The notes: generated from the letters alone by a model not told the origin. A stretch of 63,884 nucleotides of DNA from Furfurilactobacillus milii (GCF_009863985.1 NZ_WEZT01000001.1:47248-111131), one strand, 5' to 3'; shown: positions 25,591-35,283, counted from the first letter of the stretch. Numbers and translations: made by a program.

Positions 25591-28500
25591 CTACAGCTCA
25601 TGCTGATACTTAATTGTACTCTGCCCATTCGCTAACGAAACAACCTGCAGTTGATCCGGAATTTGTTCCTGCATTTCTGTCACGTGACTGATAATACCAA
25701 TCATCCGATTGTTGCCTTCAATGGTCTGTAAAGCTTCCATCGCCATCTGTAAAGCTTCACCATCCAGTGAGCCAAAACCTTCATCTACAAAGAGTGCTTC
25801 GATTGTGATTCCGCCCGCTTCGCTTTGAATGACTTCGCCTAGTGCCAAGGCCAGTGACAAAGCAGCGATAAAACTTTCGCCACCGGACAAGGTATGCACG
25901 CTACGGACTTTGCCAGCCTGATCGTCAAACACGTTGATCTCTAACCCAGTATCTGTAGCCCGTGAACCAGTAGCTGTATCCAAGCGGAACTGATAGCGTT
26001 TATTCGTCAATACGGCTAGCCGAACATTGGCCACTGTCAGCACTTTCTGAAGATAGGTTTGTAAAATATACCGCTCCAAGCTCAGATGCATATCGCTTCT
26101 ACCAGTAGCAGTGTCAGCCAACTCAGCCATTTCGGCCAATTGTTGTTGTGCTTCGCGGCTTTCATCCATTAACGTCTTCATCTTGGTCGCCACATCTTCA
26201 TTGCTTTGGACGACTTGTTGAAAATCATAGAATGCTTGCTGTGCACTCCGTTGCTTTTCGGTCTGTACTTCACGGGCTTTGGCAGTTTCGTCCACATTTG
26301 GCTTAGTCTGATCGCCAATTTGTTTCGTAAGTGTCTCAACTTGCGCAGTAGCACGACTTTTATCTGTTAAGAAACGTTGATGCACTTTTCTTTGATTATC
26401 AAGTTTGGCAACTTCATTCGCCAATTGATTGAACACTGCCAGTTCCACAACGGGGCGTCGTTTATTTAAGGCTCCATCAAATGTTTGCTGTGCACTCATG
26501 GCTGCCCTGTGTTGTTCAGTTTGAGTCTGGGTCAGACTCGTTACCTGCGTTTGTAATTGTGTAACGTTTTGCTGGGCCTTATTTTGGGCAGTCTGATGTT
26601 TGGTCGTCTGATCTATATAAACCTGACTCGCCTGTTCAACTTGCTTAATATGCGCATCTAAGGAAGCTAAATCGTTAAACTGGTCTGGAAGATCATGACG
26701 ACGGTCTTCAAGTTGTGCCGTCACGGTAGTTAATTCCGTTTGCACATGTTGTACCTTTTTGTTGGCCTCATCACGCTGGGCAGTCAGCGTTTCTAACTGC
26801 GGTTTGATGACGGATAATTGTTGCTGGAGTTGCGTACGATGTTCCAGGGCATCGTTCAGTTGTTGAACCGTGTTAGCTAATTGTTGCTTAAATTGTGATA
26901 ACGCATTACGTGCACTATCGGCAGTCACTGATTTGTCTGCTAGCTCAGCAACACGTTTAGCCCATTTTGACTCATTTTCCGTATAGGCAGACTGATCCTT
27001 TTCTTGCGCTGCCCTCAATTCATTGAGTTGTCCCGTAACATTAGCAACCTGCTGATTGATGTCCTGTCGCTGTTTATCTGCCTCCTTAAGTTCGTCTTCA
27101 GTTACGGCTGTTACTGTCGCCACCGCAATCTTAGGATGTTCCGTAGAACCACATACTGGGCAAGGTTCGCCATCTTCTAATTTTGCACTCAAACGCTGAA
27201 TTTGGCCGACAGTCCAGTCGTGATCCAACTGTTGATAATGATCCGCTGCATCTTTTTGTTTGGCGGTCAATTCAGCCAATTGTTGTGCCGTTTTATCTAT
27301 TCGTTGATGTCGCAGTTGTAACGCGTGCTGTTGTTGATCGAGGTCTGCTTGTTGATCAGTTAATGTTTTTAAAGCATGTTGCTGATCTCTAACCGTTAAT
27401 TGCTTAGCGTCTAATGATTGTAACGTCGTGAGTTGCTGATCCAGCTGATCACGTAACTGCTGTTGCTCGCTGAGTTGCTTAGTCGTTAGCTCAGCGTTTG
27501 TTTGAGCGGCCTTTAACTGCTGCTGTTGTGCCACTTGCTGTTTACTCAACGTCGCCACAGTTTCAAACAATGGTCGCACTTGTTTTAGGCGCGTCAGTTC
27601 AGATTGCCGTTTGGCCTCTTCCGATTTTTGCGCATTTAATTGTTCAACGACTGCTATCGCTTCAGCCAATGTCTGTTGAGCAGTGTTCAAACTAGTTTTA
27701 CTCGATGCCAGCCGTTCCGTGGTCCGCGTTTCCTGTTGCTTTGTTTCTACTGCCTTTTCTTGCAGTGGCATAGTTTGTTGAACCCACTCCAACTGTTTGA
27801 TGTGAGCGGCTAGTTTTTCCATTTCAGCTGTCTGCTGATTGAGTTTGGTCAGCGCCAATTGTGCTTGCTCACGTTGGTTAAAGACAGCTAGCAAACTTTC
27901 TTCTGTTTTAACCTGAGTAGTCAATTGGCTCAATCGAGCTGATTCCTTGTCGTTTTCTTGTCGTCTACGTGCTAATTCCGGCTTCATCGCTTCATTTTGC
28001 TGAACCAGAGCGGCCAAAATGTCTGTAGCCGGTGCATCAGCGACCGGTACTTCTGTGTCATCTTGCCATTTAATCATTTTTGCATACGTCACCAATTGCG
28101 TACTCTGATCTTTTGACGCCTGACGCATCGTCTTTAACTGATCATTTAAATTATTGGCCCAACGCTTATATAAATCAGTTCCAAACAAATCGGCTAACAA
28201 AGCTTCCTTGTCATTACTGTTTGCCTCAAGAAAATGTCTGAACTGACCTTGAGGTAACAGAACGATCTGAGTGAATTGTGCTGGCGTCAGATGGAGCAAA
28301 TCAAATAGTTTCTGATCCACTGTTCCGCGTTTCGTCCAGCTTTGTTCTTTGCCATCGCGATCAGTAACGGTCAATTCTACACTGGCAACTTGTTCAGTTG
28401 TCCCTGTACCACGCTTTTTAGCAAGGATCTGTTTCGGTTTGCGATTGATCACATATTGTTGACCATGGTGTTCGAAAATGAATGTGACAAACGTTTCTTC

Positions 28501-28719
28501 CGTTTGGTCAGCAAAGTCCGAGCGCATTTCATCGGGATTGCGGTCACCACCAGAAGAACGGCCAAACAGTGCAAAGCACATTGCGTCAAAAATAGTTGTT
28601 TTACCGCTCCCCGTCTTACCACTAATCAGAAACAATGGGGCATCATTAAAATCTTCAAAATCAATTGTTTGGTCCTTATAAGGGCCAAAATTTACTAAGC
28701 GAATTCGTAATGGTCGCAT
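25591..28719 (-). CDS. sbcC: Exonuclease SbcCD, SMC-like subunit SbcC
   Basis: A protein of 1042 residues. Walker A GKTGSGKTT is near residue 34. Long coiled coils flank the zinc-hook CPVCGS near residue 520. The ABC signature LSGGESF is near residue 943, followed by Walker B ALFVDEGFGSLD. SbcC pairs with SbcD to cut hairpins and protein-blocked DNA ends, aiding replication-linked repair of palindromes. The ATG lies 1 bp after the sbcD stop, so translation is coupled. Confidence 0.97.
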   Translation of the reverse strand: MRPLRIRLVNFGPYKDQTIDFEDFNDAPLFLISGKTGSGKTTIFDAMCFALFGRSSGGDRNPDEMRSDFADQTEETFVTFIFEHHGQQYVINRKPKQILAKKRGTGTTEQVASVELTVTDRDGKEQSWTKRGTVDQKLFDLLHLTPAQFTQIVLLPQGQFRHFLEANSNDKEALLADLFGTDLYKRWANNLNDQLKTMRQASKDQSTQLVTYAKMIKWQDDTEVPVADAPATDILAALVQQNEAMKPELARRRQENDKESARLSQLTTQVKTEESLLAVFNQREQAQLALTKLNQQTAEMEKLAAHIKQLEWVQQTMPLQEKAVETKQQETRTTERLASSKTSLNTAQQTLAEAIAVVEQLNAQKSEEAKRQSELTRLKQVRPLFETVATLSKQQVAQQQQLKAAQTNAELTTKQLSEQQQLRDQLDQQLTTLQSLDAKQLTVRDQQHALKTLTDQQADLDQQQHALQLRHQRIDKTAQQLAELTAKQKDAADHYQQLDHDWTVGQIQRLSAKLEDGEPCPVCGSTEHPKIAVATVTAVTEDELKEADKQRQDINQQVANVTGQLNELRAAQEKDQSAYTENESKWAKRVAELADKSVTADSARNALSQFKQQLANTVQQLNDALEHRTQLQQQLSVIKPQLETLTAQRDEANKKVQHVQTELTTVTAQLEDRRHDLPDQFNDLASLDAHIKQVEQASQVYIDQTTKHQTAQNKAQQNVTQLQTQVTSLTQTQTEQHRAAMSAQQTFDGALNKRRPVVELAVFNQLANEVAKLDNQRKVHQRFLTDKSRATAQVETLTKQIGDQTKPNVDETAKAREVQTEKQRSAQQAFYDFQQVVQSNEDVATKMKTLMDESREAQQQLAEMAELADTATGRSDMHLSLERYILQTYLQKVLTVANVRLAVLTNKRYQFRLDTATGSRATDTGLEINVFDDQAGKVRSVHTLSGGESFIAALSLALALGEVIQSEAGGITIEALFVDEGFGSLDGEALQMAMEALQTIEGNNRMIGIISHVTEMQEQIPDQLQVVSLANGQSTIKYQHEL

Positions 28720-28720
28720 G

Positions 28721-29836
28721 TTAATCCTCGTGTTCAGCTTCCTGCAGGCCTTGTTCTGCCCACTTCTGTTGTTGCTCGCTCATTTCGTCATCATTCACGT
28801 GCTCAAAGAACTTCCCAAACAACGCCATTGGTGCCAAGGTTGGGTCCACAGTTTGAACGGTTGGTAGCTCGTCGCGGCCGTTCTGTCGATCCAAACTAAC
28901 GATTCGTGGATAAACCTGACGCAAGCGATTCATTACATCTGGAATGATGGCCTTGTCTGTCAATGTCACGCCATAATAGGCATCCCGGTCTAACTCGTCA
29001 TACGTTTCCGGATCGGTTAATTCTTCAAAAGAACCCGTTAAGTTAACGACATCCCGCAATGGCTTAATTGGTACATACGTTATTGTATTCGCATCCGTGT
29101 CCACAATCCACACGCCTTTTTGCTCGTCCGCCTCTGACAATGAAAACTTGACGGGTGAGCCGCTGTATTTAATCTTGTCATCGGTTAGCGCTCGATGATT
29201 GTGCAAATGACCAAGTGCAACGTAATCAAATGCACTCAACAAATCCAGTGGCACTGCATTAAGTCCACCAACGACGACTTTCGTTTCAGAGTCCGTTTGA
29301 CTACTTCCTGCTGCAAAGAAATGTGCGACTAGGACGTGTTTCATCCCCGCTTTAAATGCTTTTTGTTGACGATTTACGACCAATGTCATCGCTTGTTCAA
29401 CCGTCTTAATGCTATCGTCTTCAAATACGTTTCGAGCCTGCCATGGTTCAAAATAAGGCAACAAGAAAAACTGCGTGTCGCCCAACTCAACTGGTTCGAA
29501 TGCATCCGCCAACTCGGTATTCAAGAAATAATTGGTTTGGGCATACCATTCACTACCGACATGCAAACGTGTGGCACTATCATGATTGCCACTAATTGCT
29601 AAAACCGGAAAATGATTAGTCAAATTTAAATCAATCAACATATGATTCAATTGTTTGACACTATCCTCGCTGGGCAATGATCGGTCATATAAATCGCCTG
29701 CAACAACGACTGCATCGGCTTTATGTGCTACCGCAATTTGTAAAATTTGTTGATACGCATCGTCCTGTTCTTCATGTAAATCAAAGCCATGTAACTTTTT
29801 ACCAATATGCCAGTCAGCCGTGTGCAAAAATTTCAT
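28721..29836 (-). CDS. sbcD: Exonuclease SbcCD, nuclease subunit SbcD
   Basis: A protein of 371 residues. Mre11-type metallophosphoesterase motifs in order: HTADWHIGK at residue 5, VVAGDLYDR near 44, ISGNHDSATR near 82, HVLVAHFF near 167 and ALGHLHNHRA near 206. These place the two Mn ions. It acts as the nuclease of the SbcCD complex. The acidic C-terminal tail is normal. AGGAG precedes the ATG, and sbcC follows directly. Confidence 0.97.
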   Translation of the reverse strand: MKFLHTADWHIGKKLHGFDLHEEQDDAYQQILQIAVAHKADAVVVAGDLYDRSLPSEDSVKQLNHMLIDLNLTNHFPVLAISGNHDSATRLHVGSEWYAQTNYFLNTELADAFEPVELGDTQFFLLPYFEPWQARNVFEDDSIKTVEQAMTLVVNRQQKAFKAGMKHVLVAHFFAAGSSQTDSETKVVVGGLNAVPLDLLSAFDYVALGHLHNHRALTDDKIKYSGSPVKFSLSEADEQKGVWIVDTDANTITYVPIKPLRDVVNLTGSFEELTDPETYDELDRDAYYGVTLTDKAIIPDVMNRLRQVYPRIVSLDRQNGRDELPTVQTVDPTLAPMALFGKFFEHVNDDEMSEQQQKWAEQGLQEAEHED

Positions 29837-29980
29837 AATGGTCTCCTATTTTCCGAGTTAATCATGTGCTACAAGTTTACACCCAAGCTCAAATATCGTG
29901 GAACAGTCTTTTTATGTCGAGTAATTTGGGTCCTTACACATTTACATACGCATTTTGATAGCACAATGTTTGTCAAACTA

Positions 29981-30010
29981 AAAAAAGACAAAATCCATTT
30001 TCAGATTTTG
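29981..30010 (-). terminator. Terminator of the NAD-dependent reductase gene
   Basis: On the minus strand CAAAATC pairs with GATTTTG and TCTTTTTTT follows. Confidence 0.75.
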
Positions 30011-30028
30011 CCCGCCTTGCTATTTAAA

Positions 30029-31063
30029 TTAAGCTTTCACAATTCCCAAATCAATCATTGACTGTGCTGTAGCAATAATTGCCTCACGTGCTGAACGTGG
30101 ATGCCAGCCCAACATGGTAACTGCCTTTTCGTTACTTGTCTCGGCATACTGTCCAACTATTAGAGCCACCATTTTCAGCATCGGATTAGTCAGTGCAGCA
30201 GCTTTCACCAGTGCGTTTGGCATTGTCTTTGTTGGTAACTTTGACGCAAATTGTGGGAACGCCTCCCGTAAAATATTGGCAACATCCAACATCGACAATG
30301 TTTCTCCGGTCGTAGCTAAGAAACGTTCGCCAGCCGCCTTAGGTGAGGTCATCGCGAGAATGTGCAAACTAGCAACATCACGAACGTCAACGTAGCCAGA
30401 ATCAACCTTTGGCACTGCTTTGATTTTACCTTCTAATAAATCTTGAATTTGAATATTAGAATGCGAGTAATCTGAGGACAATACTGGTCCCATAACACCA
30501 ACCGGGTTAACCGTTGCCAATTCCATCCCATTACCTTCATTGTTAATGAAATCCCATGCCGCATGTTCCGACATTGTCTTAGATTTTTGGTAAGGATGAA
30601 TATTCTTGGCTGACAGGTCTGTCCAATCCTTTTCGGTGTATGGTGTTGTCCGGTTCTTGTGACCGGCAAAGATTGCCCCATATGCCGACGTTAGCACAAA
30701 CCGTTTTACTTCAGCATCACGTGAGGCACGCATAACGCGGAGCACGCCATCCACGGCCGGACGAATCATTTCGTCTTCATTTTTAAAGTTTAATGTTGGT
30801 GTTGGTGAAGCTGGATGAATAACATAAGTTGCACCCTTTACAGCATCAGCCCAACCATCATCACTCGTGAGATCAGCTTCAACAATTGATAAATCGCTAA
30901 AATCCGTCACACCACCGTTTGTTAACATTTCATGAATTAAGTCTGTCTTCTTCATTGATCGAACAGTTGTCCGAACCGCATAACCCTGTTGTAATAGCTG
31001 CAAAATAATATGAACAGCGATAAACCCACTACCACCTGTAACAACAACTAATTTCTTATCCAT
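30029..31063 (-). CDS. NAD(P)-dependent epimerase/reductase (extended SDR)
   Basis: A protein of 344 residues. The N-terminal TGGSGFIAVHIILQLLQQG is the extended-SDR glycine motif. YQKSKTMSEHAAW near residue 160 holds the catalytic Tyr and Lys, and ATVNPVGVMGP follows. It resembles dihydroflavonol-4-reductase/aldehyde reductase-like enzymes. It is probably an aldehyde or ketone reductase; the substrate is unknown. Divergent from TetR at 31178, its likely regulator. AGGAATTC precedes the ATG. Confidence 0.88.
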   Translation of the reverse strand: MDKKLVVVTGGSGFIAVHIILQLLQQGYAVRTTVRSMKKTDLIHEMLTNGGVTDFSDLSIVEADLTSDDGWADAVKGATYVIHPASPTPTLNFKNEDEMIRPAVDGVLRVMRASRDAEVKRFVLTSAYGAIFAGHKNRTTPYTEKDWTDLSAKNIHPYQKSKTMSEHAAWDFINNEGNGMELATVNPVGVMGPVLSSDYSHSNIQIQDLLEGKIKAVPKVDSGYVDVRDVASLHILAMTSPKAAGERFLATTGETLSMLDVANILREAFPQFASKLPTKTMPNALVKAAALTNPMLKMVALIVGQYAETSNEKAVTMLGWHPRSAREAIIATAQSMIDLGIVKA

Positions 31064-31125
31064 TTTTGAATTCCTCCACTTACGTTATACTTGTAACATC
31101 TGTAAAAGAATTGTAGAGTGTTTCT

Positions 31126-31141
31126 TGTAGTTAAACAAGTC
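31126..31141. promoter_or_regulatory. Possible TetR operator
   Basis: CTTGTAGTTAAACAAG is a short dyad (CTTGT/ACAAG) in the divergent region between the reductase and TetR genes. Confidence 0.3.
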
Positions 31142-31177
31142 TAAAATAGGCATCTGTGACAGAACAGGAGAATTGTA

Positions 31178-31735
31178 ATGGCAGCCACCAAACATGCGCA
31201 ACAAATCAAACAGGACTCTCAAGAATATCTCACCACGGCTTTACTGCAACTGTTGGAAAATAAAGACCTAGCTGAGATTACTATCGCCCAGGTCGTCCGT
31301 CGAGCTGGTGTAAGTCGTATGGCATTCTATCGAAACTTTGAAACACTATCAGATGTTCTGACCGCTTACTTTAAACCACAGATTGACGCACGATTTAATG
31401 ACATTATGACCAACACGCCACAGGATCAGAAAATTGCGGCATTAGGGCAATTCTTTACTGACATGACTGATACTTTTAATCTGGCTGCCAAACGTGGATT
31501 TGAACCCATTATTCAAACTGTGTTCAACGAAAATATGGCCACCTTCTATAAGGAGACCATCAATTGGAATGATATTAGTGTTGCCCAACAAACCTACTGG
31601 GTTAAGTTCATGAGCGCTGGCGTCTACGCAATTTGGCGTGAATGGCTGAGTAACGGACAAAAAGAGTCTATAGAAGCAATTCATGAAATTCTAGCAATGT
31701 TTCAACAATCGACATTGGCGGCCCTTAAAGAGTAA
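31178..31735 (+). CDS. TetR/AcrR-family regulator
   Basis: A protein of 185 residues. The N-terminal HTH contains LAEITIAQVVRRAGVSRMAFYRNF near residues 30-54, the TetR signature. The C-terminal domain resembles the TetR_C_8 type (Lactobacillales-type, similar to DhaS-like regulators). It is divergent from the SDR reductase, which it probably represses. AGGAG precedes the ATG. Confidence 0.88.
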   Translation: MAATKHAQQIKQDSQEYLTTALLQLLENKDLAEITIAQVVRRAGVSRMAFYRNFETLSDVLTAYFKPQIDARFNDIMTNTPQDQKIAALGQFFTDMTDTFNLAAKRGFEPIIQTVFNENMATFYKETINWNDISVAQQTYWVKFMSAGVYAIWREWLSNGQKESIEAIHEILAMFQQSTLAALKE

Positions 31736-31783
31736 ACACATTTCTATGTCGTCCAAGGATGTCAATCAATGATCAAATAATCG

Positions 31784-32269
31784 CTAGTTTATCTTTTGAT
31801 TTAATCGTTCTTCAGCACCACCATCGCGCAATTGTTCAACCAGTTCATTAAACGGCGTGTACGTTTCAGGCAACTCATTGACACCAGTAACTGCGTCTTC
31901 CGTGCCTGCTGCTACAGCCTTCTGATAATAGTTAATTTTATGATTGATTTTCTGCAAATTTTTCAATGCATCTCCAATTTGATCGATCACAACCTGTTTC
32001 TGCTCTTCAAACAACGTTAACCGCTCATCAAGTGTTCCGTCACCTTCCATACACCAGTTCACAAAATCGCGAATTTCATCCAGTTGCATCCCTGTACCTT
32101 TTAGGCATGTAATCACGGATAGAAAATTAAGGTCAGAATCGGTAAATTCTCGGCGGCCACTTGCTTCGTTACGTTTGACAAACGGTGTAAGTCCTTCCTT
32201 ATCGTAATAACGCAGAGTATATATAGATAATCCCGTTTTTTTTGCAATTGTTCCAATTGAATAAGCCAT
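31784..32269 (-). CDS. MerR-family regulator (AdhR-like)
   Basis: About 161 residues. The HTH has YSIGTIAKKTGLSIYTLRYYDKEGL at the start. SVITCLKGTGMQLDEIRDFVNW and a coiled-coil dimerisation helix follow (residues 75-125). This form is typical of AdhR-type MerR proteins, which respond to aldehydes and sit beside aldo-keto reductases or alcohol dehydrogenases. An aldo-keto reductase lies upstream on the same strand. Of two adjacent ATG codons I chose 32269 for its 6-nt spacing from GTGAGG. Confidence 0.85.
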   Translation of the reverse strand: MAYSIGTIAKKTGLSIYTLRYYDKEGLTPFVKRNEASGRREFTDSDLNFLSVITCLKGTGMQLDEIRDFVNWCMEGDGTLDERLTLFEEQKQVVIDQIGDALKNLQKINHKINYYQKAVAAGTEDAVTGVNELPETYTPFNELVEQLRDGGAEERLNQKIN

Positions 32270-32379
32270 CATCGGCCTCACTTTCTTAATAACGTAGAAT
32301 GTTGATTCGATTATACAACGGCGGCGATTCTTCATTTTTTCATGACATTCAGCATTTACGAAATTCTCACTACGACAGA

Positions 32380-32590
32380 GGCCCTAACGTGACCATGAAT
32401 CCTGTGCAGTGCACTATTTGCACTACTGCTACACATCTAAAACGCGTTCACTCCCCTAGAGCCTGTGCCGCCTTTGTTGCTACATATTTAAAACGCGCTC
32501 CTGACCCTGAATCCTGTGCATAACAAGAAATCGCCATCGCACAAGCCAAAACCGCTTGTACAATGACGATTTCCCGTTATTGCTCGGATT
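32380..32590 (+). repeat. Tandem units of about 50 bp ending in a large hairpin (copy B)
   Basis: Three degenerate units start near 32385, 32439 and 32490, sharing TAAAACGCG-TCCTGACCCTGA and CCTGTGC cores. The last runs into a hairpin from about 32521 to 32586. Nested arms: GCATAAC with GTTATTGC, GAAATCG with CGATTTC, and ACAAGC with GCTTGT. The same arrangement recurs at 52080-52232 with compensating changes in the stem. The rest of the 342-bp gap shows no gene. Confidence 0.65.
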
Positions 32591-32611
32591 CAAAAACGGG
32601 TCAGTCACGCT

Positions 32612-33565
32612 CTACGGCAAATCATTTCCTGCCGCAAAGTATACGTCATACCATTCCTGCTTGGTGAGGTCGACATCGGCTCCCATTGCACTGTCTACGA
32701 TATGTGCTGGCGTCATGGTACCCAACAGTACTTGCATATTAGCTGGGTGGCGTAAAATCCATGCCGTAGCAATCGCATTCTTAGAAACACCGTACTTATC
32801 GGCCAATTCTTGTAGTTTATCATTCAGTTCTTTGAACTTATCGTTGTTGATAAACGTCCCATCAAAGAAGCCATACTGGAAGGGCGACCAAGTCTGGACG
32901 GTCATGTGCTTGCGACGTGAATACTCCAATAAACCACCGTCGTGCATGACACTGCGGTCATCCGTCATATTGACATGCAATCCTTCATCGATCATGCCCG
33001 AGTGCATAATACTAAATTGCAATTGGTTGATGAGCAAACGTTGGCTGGTTGCTGCTTGCACCATTTCGATTTGTTCGGGATTGAAGTTTGATACTCCAAA
33101 ATGACGTACCTTACCAGAGGCTTGGAGTTCGTCAAACGCAGCAGCAATCTCCTCTGGTTCCATCAGTGGATCTGGACGATGTAACAGAAAGGCATCCAAA
33201 TAATCGATGCCCATCCGTTCCAAAATGCCATCAACGGATTCAATTAAATGTTGTTTTGAAAAATCATAACGTTGACCAAACACAAAACTGCCATGACTAC
33301 GAGCGGGATCAAAAATAATACCACCCTTTGACTGAATATAAAGTTGATCACGTTTAACGGATGACTTGGCCAGAGCCTGTTTGAAGACCTTTTCGGAATT
33401 GCCCATTCCATAAATGTCAGCTGAATCAATATAGTTGATACCGGCATCATAAGCGCTATCTAGCGCCTTAGCAGCATCTTCTGCGGATAAAGCTTCCATC
33501 CGCATAATTCCTAATGCAACAGCAGACGCCTTAAAATTGGTACCGCCGATATTACGTTGTTTCAT
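32612..33565 (-). CDS. Aldo/keto reductase
   Basis: About 317 residues, TIM-barrel oxidoreductase using NADPH. Family tetrad positions seen: NYIDSADIYGMGNSE (Asp and Tyr near residues 48-53), YIQSKGG (Lys), and DYLDAFLLHRPDPL (His near 122). HFGVSNFNPEQI is also typical. It resembles YdhF-type oxidoreductases. Substrate: aldehydes or sugar ketones, not determined. Start ATG at 33565 follows GGAGG. The MerR gene downstream on the same strand is a likely regulator, although the repeat region separates them. Confidence 0.9.
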   Translation of the reverse strand: MKQRNIGGTNFKASAVALGIMRMEALSAEDAAKALDSAYDAGINYIDSADIYGMGNSEKVFKQALAKSSVKRDQLYIQSKGGIIFDPARSHGSFVFGQRYDFSKQHLIESVDGILERMGIDYLDAFLLHRPDPLMEPEEIAAAFDELQASGKVRHFGVSNFNPEQIEMVQAATSQRLLINQLQFSIMHSGMIDEGLHVNMTDDRSVMHDGGLLEYSRRKHMTVQTWSPFQYGFFDGTFINNDKFKELNDKLQELADKYGVSKNAIATAWILRHPANMQVLLGTMTPAHIVDSAMGADVDLTKQEWYDVYFAAGNDLP

Positions 33566-33642
33566 AAAATGTTCCTCCAAACTAAAATTTACTGTTTACT
33601 CACGTTAACTATAGAACCACCACCAGGGTTAGGGTCAAGTAG

Positions 33643-34134
33643 TTACCCCTGTTGTGCCACATTTAAATCGGCAATCTTATCCTCTAGTGCTTGAACATCT
33701 TTCAGTGCTCCCTGTAAAAATTCAGGATCCGCCTCAGAAAAGCCTTCTGAAAATGGCGTTTTGAGAAAAACATCTGCCATCTGCGTTGCCATGTATGGTG
33801 TCATCACAATACCGCCCATGGCTAAAATATTTGCGTTGTTAATAATGCGTGATAAACGAGCTGTTTCAATACTCTCACACAGTGCACTGTAAACACCGTT
33901 AAACTTATTTGCCACAATATTAACACCCATACCAGTACCACAGAAGATAAATCCGCGGTCAAATTCATGGTTGGCAATTCGACGACCGACTTCAAAACCA
34001 ACTTTAAAGTAATCAACATCATTTGACGGGGTTACATCGGTCACTTCAACTCCCTGTTCAAGTAAATGTGTTTTCACTTGTTCCTTCAATTCGTAGCCTA
34101 ATGGATCTGCTCCCATAATTACTTTCATAGTCAT
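33643..34134 (-). CDS. RpiB/LacAB-family sugar-phosphate isomerase
   Basis: About 163 residues. Family motifs: GADPLGYELKEQVKTHL at the start (the Asp-Pro-Leu-Gly variant of the usual DHAG), RGFIFCGTGMGVNIVANK near residue 65 with the catalytic Cys, and NANILAMGG. Members interconvert ribose-5-P/ribulose-5-P or allose-6-P, or form galactose-6-P isomerase with a partner subunit. No partner gene is adjacent, so the substrate is open. Start ATG at 34134 follows AAGGAG. A perfect 18-bp palindrome sits in the promoter. Confidence 0.85.
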   Translation of the reverse strand: MTMKVIMGADPLGYELKEQVKTHLLEQGVEVTDVTPSNDVDYFKVGFEVGRRIANHEFDRGFIFCGTGMGVNIVANKFNGVYSALCESIETARLSRIINNANILAMGGIVMTPYMATQMADVFLKTPFSEGFSEADPEFLQGALKDVQALEDKIADLNVAQQG

Positions 34135-34187
34135 AAATAAATCTCCTTTTTGTTTTGTGTTAAATGACGACAAAAAGAAGTATATTT

Positions 34188-34205
34188 CCTCGAGTTAACT
34201 CGAGG
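34188..34205. promoter_or_regulatory. Perfect palindromic operator in isomerase promoter
   Basis: CCTCGAGTTAACTCGAGG is a perfect 18-bp palindrome. On the minus strand it lies just after TTGACC and before TATACT, so bound protein would block the isomerase promoter. Confidence 0.65.
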
Positions 34206-34367
34206 TCAAGTATAATCAATAAATTTTTTTGCGAGCGTGGGGCAGCAGCTTTGAATCAACAGATTCACCCTGTTTAAACAAATACCTGACTTGTTATTCA
34301 AAAAAGTGTAGTCTCAAATTGAGCACTTTAAGCCACAAAACAATAAATTGTGATTGAAGGAATTTTT

Positions 34368-35179
34368 ATGCACTTATTAATGGTCATCATTTCATGTATG
34401 AGCGGTTACTTTGGCCTTATTACGCTTGATCTAGTTTTTCGGGAACGCGTACAACTTAAATGGTTACCTTTTTGGCTTATCCTAACAGGTATTACGATGT
34501 TTTTCGCACTGGCGTTAGTAGCCCGCTTTCCACAGGCCCCAATGGTCATTTTTTCCGTTATTCCGTTAGTCCTTTTAAACTGGTGGATGCTGAGCTATAT
34601 GATTCACGCCAAGAAAATTTTGCTATTACCTGTTGTTTTACTAGTTAACGCTTTATACCGTTTCATTGGGGCCATAACTGGTATGTTAATTAACTTTATG
34701 GCCGCCAACAAACAAAATACGATCTTAATGAAAGGCAAATTACAAGTTTAATCCGAACAAGCCCGGAAACTTTCAATGGCAGTCTGTTGATGATGGATTT
34801 TTAATGGTCGTTGATTAATAAGCTCAAGTACCGGATACCTCGAATTGTTTGATTTGGTCGTTAAACATATTCTACCCGGTATGGGTTTATTTTTTTACTT
34901 TGTGTTGCATTTCAATTGTAAATTCGCCTTTCACAAACGGAATCAGAAGTTAAAATTCGTATCAATAACCAAATTGCGGTAAATCGCACCATTGACGTCA
35001 CCAAATTGGCACAAAAATATGCAACTAATAAAAAACAGCATCAAGGGCTTGGTTTAACTAGCATTCAGCGAGCACAAACATCAGAGATCTGGGTTACAAC
35101 AATCATCGAATCTCATATTTTTTCCACGACCATTCATATCGCCAAATCCGGATCACATAAGGCTCTGCCAAGTCATTAA
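34368..35179 (+). pseudogene. AgrC/HPK10-type sensor histidine kinase, interrupted
   Basis: The 5' part (34368-34733) encodes about 122 residues with four or five hydrophobic segments, like the sensor region of peptide-pheromone kinases. It follows AAGGA. A 195-bp IS30-type fragment then supplies the last codons (GKLQV) and a stop. Beyond it, frame 34929-35179 encodes KLAQKYATNKKQHQGLGLTSIQ and IIESHIFSTTIHI, which matches the ATP-binding C-terminus of AgrC/PlnB-like kinases. The dimerisation and N-box regions are missing, so it is dead. That both pieces came from one gene is inferred. Confidence 0.7.
34734..34928 (-). mobile_element. IS30-family deletion derivative
   Basis: Ends GGCAAATTACAAGTTT and the reverse complement of CAATTGTAAATTCGCC form terminal inverted repeats. 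On the minus strand the right part encodes the same transposase tail as position 1-85 (INQRPLKIHHQQTAIESF). The left 95 bp looks like the element's 5' end. The core is gone; length 195 bp. Confidence 0.75.
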
Positions 35180-35208
35180 CTGACTTAATAAGTAAACTGA
35201 ACATCGCT

Positions 35209-35230
35209 AAATACAAAAAGATTTGTATTT
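35209..35230. promoter_or_regulatory. Candidate MarR operator
   Basis: AAATACAAA and TTTGTATTT form a perfect inverted repeat with a 4-bp centre, about 25 bp upstream of the cassette's -35 box. Confidence 0.55.
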
Positions 35231-35254
35231 GCGAAGTTTTTGATAATTACTTGC

Positions 35255-35283
35255 TTGCGCAAATAAATCTTTGGTTTTATAAT
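35255..35283 (+). promoter_or_regulatory. Promoter of the MarR cassette
   Basis: TTGCGC (35255-35260) and a consensus TATAAT (35278-35283) are separated by 17 bp, 35 bp before the marR start. Confidence 0.65.
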
